Assembly: GCA_025056255.1 (NCBI GenBank)
Contig: JANWVT010000007.1
Span: forward strand, 62,001 to 126,000
Direction: 5' to 3'
Length of the DNA stretch: 64,000 bases
Source of the DNA: Bernardetiaceae bacterium
GTDB lineage: Bacteria; Bacteroidota; Bacteroidia; Cytophagales; Thermoflexibacteraceae
Position 1 is the first letter of the stretch. Each line of letters opens with the position of its first letter. Made by a program: the position numbers and the translations under genes. The notes under the pieces are model-generated. The model had not been told where the DNA came from. It was given only the letters and a program-made list of their open reading frames with translations, and did no database searches. This document shows positions 41,977 to 56,900 of the stretch, one piece after another.

Positions 41977-44900
41977 ATGATAAGTTCGTTTACTCGCACG
42001 TTAGGCTGGTTAGTCGTGTTGCTCGGTAGCTGGCACCGAATATGCGCACAAACAGCCGATTTTCGTGTAGGCACAGCAGGAGAACCTCTGACAGGGGGAT
42101 GCGGCATAGCTACCTACAAGTTTTATGACCAAAGTTCGGGGTTGCCATCCGACCTGACTACTATCCGCTATAATTGGGATTTTGGCACGGGCAGCCCAGT
42201 GGTTGGAATTCCCAACGACCCGAGCATCACAGAGCCAGAACGCGCCTACGGTACTCCCGGGCGATACATTGTGCGGTTGCGCATCACCAATGCTGCCGGT
42301 ACTGTAACCATTAGCGAACGGACACGTGAGGTAATCGTATATGACCGAGCTACTCCTAACTTTACAGTGCCTCCCGGAATTGGTTGTACGCCTTATACAG
42401 TAACATTTAGCGACATAACTGTTGCTGGAACAGTTTCAACAGGAGGCTTAGTGGGCGATATTGTACGTTGGACTTGGAATTTTGGAGATGGTACCACTAT
42501 TACAGGTACAGACCCCTCATTCAGAACCCCCACACATACGTATAACTTCCCCGGCGACTACCAGGTAACGCTGACTGTCGAGACTTTTGCCGGTGGCAGA
42601 GAAACTTGTCAGGCTTCTATCATCCGCCCTAATGCAGTCCGGGTGCGCTGGTCGCCGCAGGCTGCTTTTCGTTTGCAAAACGGTCCGGCTTGTTCACCGC
42701 CGTTTCTGGCGCGCTTTGAAAATCTCTCTACGGTGCGTACCAGCCCGCCGCCGCCCGGTAATATCACGAGCTATTTGTGGGAATTTTTTGATGCCAGTGG
42801 CAATCTGGCAGGCACGAGTACCGATGTAAACCCTACTTTTACTTATCCTACTTTTGGTGTTTATCGTGTACGCTTGACTGCCACTACTGCCGACGGTTGC
42901 TCTTCGGTGCGCGACGTTCCCGATGCCATTGTCATTAGAAACAACGTTGCCGATTTTGATATTCCACCGATTTACTGCGCCAACAGTTCGCAACAGTTTT
43001 TTGACCGCTCCTCAGCAGGTGCGGTTGGTTGGGCGTGGAATTTTGGCGATGGCAGCACGTCCACGGCGCAAAATCCGAATAAAACTTATGCTGCACCGGG
43101 CACTTATCCCGTAACGCTGACTACTACTTTTATAGACGGTTGCTCGGTGAGCGTAACTAAAAACGTAACAATCCGTCCATTACCAGATGCTAATTTTACA
43201 GTTAGCCCGCCTGATAATCTTTGCAATACAGGTCCTCGCCAGTTAATTCCAGCATTAAACGACCCTACTAATTATACGTATGAATGGCGCGTTACCGACC
43301 CTGCTTTTGCTTTTGGCGAAGCCATTTATACAACAGCTACTCCCACGCATAACTTTACAGCTTTTAGGACTTATCCGATTCGTCTGACGATTACTGACCG
43401 GACAACGGGCTGCTCCAACACGTTAACGCGCAATTTGGTATTGGCAGAAGCCGTGCCGCGTTTGGAGTTTATTGGGGCACAGCCTACTACTACTTGTGCG
43501 CCTGTAACATTCAATTTTACGGCTCGGAATAGCACCTCAGTAGAAGGTATCATCCGTTATGATTTTGATTTTGGCGACGGATCGCCTGTGGTAAGCATTG
43601 CGCCGCCATTCACCCCAACCGGTTTTCCGGATGTTTCACACACTTACACTACGCCGGGAGTTTACACGCCGCGCGTAACCATTACAACTGCTAGTGGCTG
43701 TACACGTACAGCTAATTTTAATCAGCAAATCAAAGTCGGAACGCGTCCCCCGAATACCATTACGCTTACAGCGAACCGCAACGGCTGCGCGACTATCGGC
43801 GGAGTAGGCATTACCTTTACTCCCAGTATTCCGCCCGGTGTTTGTGCCGACAGCGTAGTGTATGATTTTGGGGACGGCTCTGCGCCTCGCGGTGTGGGCA
43901 ATGTAGGACCAGTTACTCACGAGTTTCGCACCATTGGAACAATTACAGTTAATGCGATTTTTTATTGCAATGGCTGCCCTACTGTTTCTCCCATAACAGC
44001 TACAGTCAATGTAGATGGACCAATCGCTTTATTTAATGTGGTAGGCGGAGGGGTTGCCTGTGCTGCTAACAGTACTTTTAGCTTCTTGAATACCAGCGTG
44101 GATGCAGCGGCTCCTGTTACTACCACTTATGAGTGGGACTTTGGTGATGGTACGGCTACGCAAATTATTCCAAGGGGAAGCCCTGTATCGCATACCTATG
44201 CCAGTCCGGGTGTTTACACTGTAACACTGCGCGCTATCGGTTCTAATGGTTGCGTCAATGTGCGCACGGCTACGGTCAATATATCTGTTTCTACTCCTTC
44301 GTTTACGGTAACACCTAATCCTTCAGGACCTATTTGCAGCAATATCCCTATTCGCTTTACAAGCACCTCTACTACCAGTGGCACCATCACAAGCTACCGC
44401 TGGGACTTTGGCGATGGCACCGTTACTACCATTAATGGTCCGGCAGGTGCTTCGGTACTCCATACTTATGTGCCTCGTGCAACCCCGTATCAGGCAACAT
44501 TAACCATTACCGAGTCTAATGGTTGTGCCGAGTCGGTAAGTGCACCCGTTAATATTACGATTCAAGGACCAAGAGCTGATTTCACCTATCCTTCGGTAGT
44601 GTGCGTAGGGCAACCGGTTAGCTTTAATGATGCCTCAACAGTATTTCCTAATAGCAATGCCATTACCTCATGGAATTGGTTTTTCCAAGACGGCATTTCT
44701 AATCCGTTCCAGAACCAAGCGGTGCAAAATCCCACTTATACGTTCCTAAGCCCCGGCACGTGGAATGTAACGCTGACTGTTGCTGATAATAATGGTATCG
44801 GTCCTTGTACTGCTACTATTACTCGCACCATTACAGTTTTACCGCGCCCTGTGGGCGGGTTTAATGTTTCTGCTACGACCTTCTGCGCCGGTAGCAATAT

Positions 44901-47900
44901 GACCATTACCAGCAACGCAATAGACGTTCCCGGTGGCACAGGGCTGACTTATGCATGGAATTTTGGCACGGCACCGTCAAATTACACTGCCAATTTGAGC
45001 AACCCTGCCAACCCTGTGATTCGTTATCACACTGCGGGTAGCTACACTATAACCCAGACTGTTACGGCAGGCAATACCTGTTCGGTAACATTTAGCCGTG
45101 TAGTTAACGTGATTGCGCCTGATGCGACTATTTCTGCACAGGCATCTACCGGACCGCCAGTATTTGCCCCCACACAATTGGTAATAAGTTGCCCTCCAGC
45201 AGCAGTACGCTTCCGAGCTACTCCATTCCCCGATGCAGATATTGAAGAGTACTACTGGGAATTTGGCGATGGCAACGTATCCTTCAGCCAAAACCCTGAA
45301 AATACATATATCAATCCGGGCGTATATACCGTTCGCTTGACGATGCGCAGCCGTGCAGGTTGTACCGTTGTTCGCGAGCTTATAAACTTTGTTCGAGTAG
45401 ACGGACCTCGTGGGCAATTCATTTTTAATCCTACCGACATTTGCGTAGGCTCTTCTGTTACCTTTACCGCAACCGGGTTGCAAAATGTTGCTTTTGTGCA
45501 ATGGGATTTTGGCGATGGTTCGCCTACTACTTCTCCGGTAGCGTTTGATGCAGCGGCTTATGCGGCAGCAGGTAACCAGTTACAAATTACACATGTTTAC
45601 ACGCGACCGGGTACTTTCCAACCTGTATTAATTTTACAGGACAACAATACTCCTCCCTGCCGTGTTTTCATCCGTCCGGATGGCGGTGCTCGGGTGCGTG
45701 TTAGTGGCAAACCTACCGCCGCTTTCAGTTGGCCTAATAACAGCGGCAATATCTGCGAAAACAGCAGTTTTGTTGTTACTGATGAAAGCACGTCAGACCC
45801 TGATACGCCGCCGACACTTTCTCCACAAATTACGCGCTGGCAGTGGGATGTGTTTGACGTGAATCCTACCAGCAATCCTACGGCTACGCCTGTTCGTACG
45901 CAAGTCATCACTTCTGCGCCCGGCAATTACACATTTGCCAATAATCTGCCTGCGGGCAATTATTGGATTCGCTTGCGTGTACGCACAGCATTTGGTTGCG
46001 AAGATGAAGAGGTGAAGCAGATAACACTGGTAGCGCCTGTTATTTATGCAGATTTTGAAAATGATGCTTACATATGCGTAGGCAGCCCTACCAGCTTCAA
46101 TGCGGGTAATTCTAATGACCCTGCTACGCGCTGTTTCAGTCCGAGCGGAGTGCCACAGCCATTGCCTTGTAATGCGCCTAACGTCTTGCGACCGCCATTC
46201 TCTTGGAGTTTCAGCGGTGGAGCACCACTGCCGCTATTATATGAATGGGAATTTTCGGTAGGGGCTACTATTTTGGGAACAGCAACAGGGCAGCGTCCTA
46301 CGTTCACTTTCCCTGTCAATGCATCCAATCCCAGTCAGCCGTATGATGTAACCGTTCGCCTGACGGTGCGCGATGCCTTGCTGTGTGCTTCGGGCGTAAC
46401 CAAAACGGCCATTATTACTGTTAATCCGCTGCCTCGTGCGGCTTTGAATCCTTCCGATGTAACCATTTGCCATAACGGAGGGGTAAACAGTGCTTCATTT
46501 ACTACACAGGCAGACCCGGCTATTCCGGGTACGGTTCAATACCGCTGGCAAGTAGATGCCGGAGCAGGTTTTGGCGACCTAACCGATGGAGGAGTTTATA
46601 GTGGCGTTACCACTCCAACATTGACTTTGACCAACGTTCCAGAGTTTATGAACGGTTGGCGCTTCCGCGCGCGCATTCAAAATACAAATAATATTCAATG
46701 CGAGGCATTTAGCGCACCTGCTACATTGACTGTTATTCCAACACCTACTACCGCTACTGTTGTATCGCCAATTAATATTTGCGACGCTACTACTGTTACG
46801 CTAACGGGTAATGCGCCTGCGGCAGGGCGCGGCACGGGTCGTTGGGTGCAGTTGAGTGGTCCTACTACCATTAACTTTGGGGCACAAATCAGCAATCCGA
46901 CGGCTACTATTCCTGTTAGCAACGGAGTTTATACCTTCCGCTGGGAAATCACCACTTCTGCCAATGGCGTAAACTGCGTGTCGCAGTCGCCTGTGCTTAC
47001 AGTGAACAGCGGTCGCTCTGCTAATGCCGGACCTGACCAGTCGGTGTGCGAGTTTATTAGTGGCACTACTAACCGCATAGAGGTAACACTGGCAGCCAAT
47101 AATCCTGCCTTAGGTGGTGGCGGTACAGGTACATGGACGGTAGTAAATCGTCCTTCGGGGTCGCCTGTGCCAGTATTTACCCCTAATGCCAATGCGCATA
47201 ATGCAACCATCTCCGACTTGCGCCCTGGCACTTATTTGCTCCGTTGGAGCATTACAGGTGCACCGGGTTGTGGCAATACCCAAGATGACATGATTATCAC
47301 GGTCAATCCGCTGCCGATTATTGCCAACCCGACCGATTTGACGGCTTGCGCCAACAGTACCGTGAATTTATCTGCACTGGTAGACCCAAGTCTGAATATT
47401 CAGTGGGAGATTGCCACCCCCTCAGACCCGACCAACTTTAACCCCGTGCTGAACGGAACGTTCTTTGGCGCAACTTTCAGCGGTGCAACTACAAACACCC
47501 TGACAATTGCCAACATACCTGCTGCACTAAATGGCTCACGTTTCCGCATTCGTGGCACCAATACTACCACAGGCTGTTTTAACTATTCAACAGCCGCTAC
47601 GCTCACCGTAGCCGATGAACAGAACAACGAAGTTACCGATGCCAGCATTTGCGCCAATGCAACATCGGTCAATATCATTGTGCGCAATGCACGGGCAAAT
47701 CATACTTATCGCTTATTCCGCGGCAGCACTACCTTTGCTACGCAGACTCCTGCCGTAAATGGCGATATTACTTTCACTTTGTCAGGAGCTGATGTGCCAA
47801 CTTCTTCCACTGCATATAGCGTAGAAGTAACTGCACCTGTAACAGGAGCCGGCAGTTGCGTAGTAGTATTACCAGACCAAGCGGTCATTACAGTTACCCC

Positions 47901-50900
47901 TGTCAATCAGGCAGTTGCTGATGCAGACTTTGATGCTTGCGATGTTACAACTGTAACGCTAACAGGCAACATTCCAATTATTACGGGTGCAGGTTCGTGG
48001 TCGCAGGTGAGTGGACCGTCTGTACCACCTGCTAACCGCAGCATTAGCGGACCGGATAATAACGTGCTGACGCTGACCAATTTACAAGCAGGGCGTTATG
48101 CGTTCCGTTGGCGTATTACCAACAGTACTTGTCCCGATTCGGAAGACTTAGTAACCTTTACCATTACCAATCGCGCCAATGCAGGCACTGACCAGCAATT
48201 TTGTTTACCAACTACAAGCACTACGCTGACGGGTAATTTACCTTATACGGGAACGGCAACTTGGTCGTTTGTGTCAGGTCCAAGCGGTGTTACGCCTGTG
48301 CTGACCGTTGTTCCGCTGACTCCTGCCGAAACAGCGGCGGGCGTATCAAGTCCGTACAGCACCACTGTTACAGGTATGACCGCACCGGGCGTGTACCGCT
48401 TCCGCTATGCCATCAGCGGCGGGGCATGTCCGCCAAGCGAAGACTTTGTGGACGTATTTATTGCAGCTCCTGCCAATATTATTACGACAGATACAAGGCT
48501 GTGCAACGTCAGCAGTTTTGTAATGACTGCCGATGTGCCTGTGGTAGGAGCGGGCAACTGGTCGCTGGTATTTACAGACGGTCCTGTGCCTACTTTGGCA
48601 ACCTCAGGTACAGCCGGCACAACATTAACCGCCAATGGTTTGGGCAGAGGTCGCTATGTGTTCCGCTGGACAGTAACAGGTTCGCCCTGCGGTACAGGCG
48701 GTTCTACTTTTGATGAAATTGAAATTTTCAACGATGCTCCTGCCAATGCAGGTGCAGATATAGCCGTTTGCGGCACGGTTAATCCGACTTCGGTACAACT
48801 AAATGCCGTGCCTGCTGTGAGTGGTACGCTGGGAACTTGGACACAGGTAGGCGGTCCTGCCCTGCCTCCGGGTAGCTTTGTCAATGCCAATGCTGCTAAT
48901 ACGTTTGTGAATAACTTGGTGCCGGGCAACGTGTACGACTTCCGTTGGACAATCAGCGGCGGCTCTGCCTGTCCGCAAACAGTGGATGATGTGCGCGTAA
49001 CCGTATCGCAACCGCCTTCGGCTGCGGTAGCAGGTACAAATCAAGTACTTTGTGCTGCCAACACCGCTGTTATGAATGCTACTCCGCCTGTATTTGGCAC
49101 CGGTTTGTGGACATTGGTAAGCGCACCAATGGGGGCTACGCCTGTGATTGCTAATCCTTCGGCACATAATACAACTATCAGCAACTTGAATGTAATCGGT
49201 ACTTACACCTTCCGCTGGACGGTCAGCAACCCGGGCTGCCCAAGTACAAGTGCCGATGTGAACATTGTGGTGCAACTGCCCGTAGCTGCTAATGCGGGTG
49301 CAGATGCCAACATTTGTGCAGCTACCTATACAATGGCTGCCAATGCTGTTCCCGCAGGGGCAACAGGGCAATGGACATTTGTTTCCGGACCCGTTACGCC
49401 CGTTATCACTACGCCAAGCTCGCCGACTACGAACATTACGGGTATCAATGCTCCGGGAGAATATGTATTCCGTTGGAGTTTGAGCAACGGCGCTTGCGTT
49501 TCCGAAAGTACCGTAACCATCCGCCGTGCGATAGTAGATGCAGGTCCGGACGTGAATACCTGCGGCACAGGCAATACTGTTACGCTGAATGCACAGCCTC
49601 CTGTGGTAGGTACAGGCAGATGGACATTTGTTTCAGGTCCGAACGCGGTAACATTCTCTAACGACTTGGACAGAAACGCCACCGTCAGCGGCTTGACGCA
49701 GCCGGGCATTTACACCATCCGCTGGACAGTAACAGGTACGCCTTGCGGCACTAATTTCGATGATCTGCTTATCCGTGTAGTTACTCCTGCTAATGCAGGG
49801 GCAGACATTAGTGTTTGCGGTACGACTAACCCCGTAACGTTGGGTGCTACGGCTGTGGTAGGTCCGGGTACGGGTACATGGACAGTAGTTTCCGGTCCGA
49901 ATACACCAACTTTTTCAAGCGCCACGGCTGCTAATGCGCAATTCGGTACGGGCGGCACGTTGCAGGTAGGTACATATGTGTTGCGCTGGCGCGTAACTGG
50001 TTCTGCTTGCCCCGACAGCGAAGACTTCGTAACTGTAACCGTTTCGCCTTCTACGATTTCTGCCGGCTCTAACCAGACGCTTTGTTTGGCATCTGCCGCT
50101 ACAACTACCACTGCCAACCTTTCAGGTACTCCGCCTGTAACAGGCACGGGTACATGGTCGCAGGTAGGCGGTCCTACGTTGCCTGCGGGCAGCATCGCCA
50201 ACCCCAACAGCCCGAACACAAGCGTGAGCAATTTGGGCGCGGGCATTTACGTATTCCAATGGGCGGTAACAGGCGCAACCTGCCCCGGCAGTGCGCCTAC
50301 CGTAACCATTACGGTAGCTGAACCGCCGCGCATCATTACGCCGCCTGTTTCGCCGATTTGTGCAACGGGAACGACAGCAACCGTAACCGTGAGCGGCAAC
50401 GTGCCTGTGATAGGAACAGGTACATGGTCGCGGGTATCAGGTCCGGGGGCTGCACCGACGATTTCCGCTTCGGCAAGCGGCGGGGTGAGTACGGCAACAT
50501 TCAGCGGCTTGGAAGTAGGTACGCACGTATTGCAATGGGCATTCAGCGGAACAGCACCTTGTACCTTCACACCTGCACAAGTTACAGTAACGGTACAGCC
50601 GCAACCGACACTTGCAACGGTTACGCCTGCTACACAAAGTGTATGCGCCGACCCTGCATCGGGCTTTGGCAGTGCAACCCTGACAGGCAGCGTACCTGCG
50701 GCGGGCAATACAGGCGCATGGTCGCACAGCGGACCAGGCACACCGACGCTCTCGCCGAGCGGCGCAGGTGGTAGTACCCTCAACATCAGCAATTTGGCAG
50801 TAGGTACGCATACCTTCACATGGACAATTACCAACAGTTGCGGTGTATCAACTGCATCGGCAACCGTAACGGTGAATCCGACCAACCCGCTTGCTGCCAT

Positions 50901-53900
50901 TACTGCGCCGCCTGCCACTACGATTTGCGGCACGCCTACCGGTACGATTAACCTGACGGCAAATGCACCTGTAACGGGTACAGGTACATGGACACGTATT
51001 TCGGGTCCGGGCGCGGCACCTGCTTTTGCACCTAACGCCAACAGTGCAAGCGTTGCCATCAGTGGACTTGCAGTAGGCACACATCGCTTCCAGTGGGCAC
51101 TAACCAACCCTGCTTGCCCTGCTAATAACAGCGCGGCAACTATTGATATTACCGTTATTCCATCAGACCCCGTAGCGGCGATTGTTTCTGCACCTACTTC
51201 CGATGTCTGCACCACAGGCACAACAGGTTTGGGCAGTGTGAATCTGGCAGGCAACGTGCCAACTTCCGGAACAGGCACATGGTCGCGGGTTTCAGGACCG
51301 GGAACGGCAACGCTGGCAACAAGCGGCGCGGCAGGCGAAAACGCTACTTTCTCTAACTTGCAACCGGGCTTGCATACGTTCCAATGGACAATCAGCAATG
51401 CCGTTTGCGGTACTACTACATCGGCACAAGTTACCATCCGCATTGTAGAACGCGATGCAATAGCAGCTATTGACCCTGCACCTGCCAACGTCTGCGCCGA
51501 CCCTGCTACCAATCGCGGAACAGTAACGCTCAACGGCAACGTTCCGACAAGTGGCACGGGCACTTGGACACGCCAAAGCGGTCCGGGCACGTTCACGCTG
51601 GTAACGGCAGGCACGGGCGGCAGACAAGCCACTTTCAGCGACTTGCAAGTAGGTACGCATGTGTTCCGCTGGACAATCAATAATCCGGCTTGCGGTACTA
51701 CTTTCGCCGAAGTAAGCGTTACCGTGCAGCAGCCAACGCCTGTGGCAACCATTACGGGCAATTTGAATGTTTGTGCAAGCGACCCGACTGGAACTTTGGG
51801 CTCAACCATTCTGGCAGGCAACAACAGCTATGTTGGCACCGGTACATGGACGCGTATTGGCGGCACAGGCGATGCAACGGCATTAGCCATCACTATTGGC
51901 GGCACAAACAACAACGTGGCAACTATTACGGGCATGGGCGTCGGTACGCACGTGTTCCAGTGGGAAATGACCAACGGCGTATGTCCGCCGACTTCTGCTC
52001 AGGTAACAGTAACCGTGAATCGCAACAATCCACAGGCAGATATTGTAGGCGCAAATCCCACAGTTTGCACCGACCCCGTAACCAATTTGGCGCAAATCAC
52101 CCTGACGGCTAATGAACCTGTTGTAGGTACGGGCACATGGACGCGCACAGGCGGCACTGCCGACGGTACAGGTGTTGCCATTGCAGCTTCTACCACAGGC
52201 ACAGGCAACGCCATTGCCAACATTACGGGCATGCAGCCGGGTACGCATATTTTCCGCTATACCCTCACCAGCGGTTGCGGCACAACCTTTGACGAAATCA
52301 CTGTAACGGTGAATCCTTCTAATCCGCCCGCAGCAATTGCTACTGCACCCGGTACGGTATGTACTGACCCTACAACAGGCAGAGCTACTATTACATTGAC
52401 GGGCAATGAGCCGCGCACCGGCACCGGCACATGGACACGTGTAGGTGGCTCCGGCGACCCGACAGGGCATGCCATCAATACATCAGGTACTTTCGGCAGA
52501 GTGGCAACTATTACAGGTTTGCTACCCGGACAACACATCTTCCAGTGGCAACTGACCAACAGTTGTGGCACAAGCTCTACCACCTTTACGGTAAATGTAG
52601 AGCAGTCTAATCCATTGGCTGCCATTATTTCAACTGTCAATAGCGTATGTACCGACCCTGCCACGCAGCGGGCAAACATAACCCTGCAAGGCAACACGCC
52701 TATTACGCCGGGTTCAGGCACGTGGTCATACACGGGCGGAACGGGCAGCACGGCGGATATGGTCATCAGCACGCCTAATAACCCGACCGCTAATATTTCA
52801 GGCTTGCAAGTCGGTACGTATCAGTTTACATGGACGCTGACTAACAGTTGCGGCACCAGCAGTGCTTCTGTAACTGTAACGGTGAATCCTTCCAACCCTG
52901 TGGCAAATGCGGGCGCAGATGCTACCCGCTGCGATGCCCCGGGCGGTGCTTCCATTACCTTGACCGGTAATGCACCGATTTCAGGTACAGGCACATGGAC
53001 GCGCACAGGCGGCACAGGTTCACCGACAGGCGTAATCATCACACCGACAAGTACAACCTCTGCCAACGTAACAGGCATGGGCGTCGGTACGCATGAGTTC
53101 ACATGGACGCTGACCAATGGTTGCGGCACTACTTCTGACGTAATGATTGTAACCGTATTGCCAACCAATCCACCTGCCAATGCCGGACCGAATCAGGCAG
53201 TTTGTACCGATTTGGCAACAGGCAGAGCTTCCGCCACGCTAACGGGTAATGCGCCGATTGTAGGTACTGGCACGTGGGCACGGGTAGGCGGCACGGGCAA
53301 CCCTGCGGGTATTGTGCTGAATCAAGTGGGCAACGTGTTGAATGTCAGCAATATGCTACCCGGTACGCATATTTTTGAGTGGACATTGACAAGCCCAAGT
53401 TGCGGTAGCAGCAGCAGCCTCGTTACTGTGTTTGTCAATGAGTCCAATCCTTTGGCAGCCATTACAACCACACCGCCATCGCCCGATGTATGTGCGGATG
53501 AGATAACCAATTTGGGTGCTGTAACGCTCACCGGCAATGCACCTAACAGCGGCAGCGGTACATGGACGCGCATCGGTGGCACAGGTAGCACTTCTTCTAT
53601 GAGCCTCAACATAGTAGGCACAACGCTGAATGCAACAGGCTTGGGCGTAGGTACACATACCTTTGAATGGCGTTTCACAAGTCCTTGTGGCAGTTCGGCA
53701 GCCACTTACACGGTAAATGTGATTCGTCAGAATCCACCGGCAACGGCAACCGCAGCCGCAACGCAAGTATGCGCCGATGCGGCAACCTTGCAAGGAACGG
53801 TAAATCTGATAGGCAATGCACCGCTTTCGGGCATTGGCACATGGACGCGCACTGCCGGCACTGGCACTTTCACCATCACCAACCCGAATAGTCCGAATAC

Positions 53901-56900
53901 CGATGTAACAGGGCTGGCAGTCGGAACGCATACTTTCCAATGGACACTGACCAACGGTGCTTGTACTTCTACCAGTGCTACTGTAACCGTAACCGTTGTG
54001 CGTCCAAATCCTGTGGCTACTGCTGCGGCAGCGTCAACCTCTGTTTGCGCCGATGCAACAACCGATTTGGGAACTGTACAACTGATTGGCAATGCCCCTG
54101 TATCTGGTACAGGCACATGGGAACGCACAGGCGGCACAGGTGCATTTGGCAGCATGACTATTGTTGACCCGAACAATGCCACCACTAATGTAACAGGTTT
54201 GGGTGTAGGCACGCACACTTTCCGCTGGGTATTGGCAAACGGTGTTTGCGGAACTACTCAGGCAAGTGTAACCGTTACGGTGGTTCGTCCGAATGACCCT
54301 GCTACTGCTTCGGCGGCAGTTTCTACTATCTGTGCCGATGCAGGTACGGGTCTGGGTACAGCCAACCTGACCGGTAATGCACCGGCAAGCGGCAGCGGTA
54401 CATGGACGCGGGTAGGTGGCACAGGCAGCGCGGCAAGCATGATTATTTCCGCTTCCGGACCGGGCGGCAGTTTGGCAACTATTACAGGCTTGGGCATAGG
54501 CACGCATACTTTCCGCTGGACGCTGACCAATGGTGTATGTGGAAGCACCCAAGCCGATGTTACGGTAACGGTAAATGCGCCTAATCCGACTCCTGTTATT
54601 ACAGGCACACTGAATGTTTGTGCCAATCCAACGCTGGGTGAAACCGTGCTGACCGGCACAGAACCTGCTCCGGGCGGAACAGGTACATGGTCAAGAGTGG
54701 GTGGAACAGGTGATGCAACATCCATGATTATCGCGCCAAGCGGAACAGGTGGTCGCGTGGCAACCATCACCGGCTTGGGTGAAGGCACGCATATATTTGA
54801 GTGGCGACTGAGCAATACGGGTTGCCCTGCCACAGCGACGACAGTAACAGTTACCGTAACCCGTCCAAATCCTGCGGCGACAGCCTCGGCAGTAGCCACT
54901 ACCGTTTGCGCCGATGCAGGCACAGGTTTGGGCACTGTATCGCTGGTAGGCAGTGCAGTAGTAAGCGGCAGCGGTACATGGACGCGGGTAGGCGGTACAG
55001 GCAACTTTGCGGCGATGTCTATTGTCAATGCCAACAGTCCGAATACGGATGTTAATGGCTTGGGCGAAGGCACGCACATCTTCCGCTGGACAGTAGCCAA
55101 TGGCGTATGCGGTACAACAAGTGCGGACGTAACGGTAACAATTGTTCGTCCGAACCCTGCTGCAACGGCTGCGGCAGTAGCTACCGTAGTGTGTGCCGAC
55201 CCTGCCACAGGTCTGGGTACTGTGAGCTTGCAAGGCAACGCTCCTGTATCAGGCACGGGTACATGGACGCGGGTAGGCGGTACAGGCAGCGCAGCAAGCA
55301 TGAGCATTGCCAATGCCAACAGTCCGAATACGGATGTGAGCGGCTTAGGTGCAGGTACGCACATTTTCCGCTGGACATTAGCCAATGGCGTATGCGGCAC
55401 GACAACGGCAGATATTACCGTAACTATTACCGCACCCAATCCGCCTGCTGCTATTACAGCTACACAAACCACCGTTTGCGCCGATGTGGCAACCAACTTG
55501 GGCACTGTAACCCTGAACGGAACAGTACCGGTTTCAGGTACAGGTACGTGGACACGCACAGGCGGCAGCGGCAGCGCAGCAGCCATGGTGATTACCTTAG
55601 GCGGCACGGGCAACAGCCAAGCAACTATTTCAGGTTTGGGCGTAGGTACGCACATTTTCCAATGGACATTGAGCAACGGCATTTGCGGAACAACCGCTGC
55701 CACCATCACCATTACCGTAGCCAGCCCAATTGTAGATATTGGACCTGACCAAACACTTTGTGCCAATCCTTCGGGAACGGCTGACTTTACCCTGACAGGA
55801 CCTGTGCCTGTGTTGGGAACTACCTCATGGCAGCGCGTAGGCGGCACAGGCAGCGGTTCGGTTATCATCAGCACTTCGGGCGTATCAGGTAGCATAGCCA
55901 CCGTAACGGGCATGGGACCGGGTACGCACATCATCCGCTACACCATCACAGGTAGCCCTTGCGGAACAATTCAGGACGAAGTAATCCTGACCGTAGTGCC
56001 AAGCGTAATTTCAGCAGGTGCAGACCAAACCGTTTGTTTGCCGACGGGCGCAAGTACAACCGATATTATCTTGACAGGAACGAATCCGATTGCCGGTACA
56101 GGCAACTGGTTGCGTGTAGGCGGCACAGGTTCAGGAAGTCCTGTACTAACCCCCTCCGGTCCGGGTAACAGCCAAGTAAGCATTACGGGCATGGGTGCCG
56201 GAACGCATATTTTTGAGTACAGCATCACAGGTAGCCCTTGTGCACCTGCGGCAGCCCGCGTAACCATTACCGTAGGTAACTCGGCATCTCCTGCGGGTGC
56301 AGGTGCAGACCAAAACCTCTGCAATACAACAACAGGTACGCTGAGTGCCATTCCTGCGGTGGGCGGTACAGGTCGCTGGACACAGGTTTCCGGTCCGAAC
56401 ACGGCATCTATTGCCAATCCTTTGCAGGCAAATACGCCAATTACAGGACTGGTGCCCGGTACCTATGTATTCCGTTGGTCTATTACGGGCGGCTCTTGTC
56501 CCGATTCGTATGACGATGTAACCGTAAACGTAGCAGCTCCTGCCAATGCCGGACCCGACCAAGCACTTTGTCAGGCAACAACCGTAACCATGGCAGCTAA
56601 CGACCCTGTAAATGGACGCGGCACATGGCGACAAATCAGCGGACCTAATGCGGCGCGCATTGATGACCCTGCCAATCCAAGAACAACTATTGCAGGCTTG
56701 CGCCCGGGTACTTATACTTTCCGCTGGACAATCACGGGCAACGGCTGCCCTGAGACTTCCGATGACGTGGTTATTGCCGTCAGTGCGCCTGCGGTGGCAG
56801 GTCCTGCACAAACCGTCTGCGTAGGCACGGAAGTACGCCTTGCTGCCGAACCTGTGGCAGTGGGTACAGGTCGCTGGACGCAAGTAGAGGGTCCTGCGGC

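Noticed and set aside
50247-51824. 525-codon minus-strand open frame inside the giant gene, and similar ones at 49710-50246, 52257-52772 and 54258-55934
   Set aside because: They lie antisense to well-supported Ig repeats, are made of the same repeat read backwards (Val/Pro/Thr-rich with periodic PVPVT motifs), and arise because the GC-rich repeats contain few antisense stop codons.
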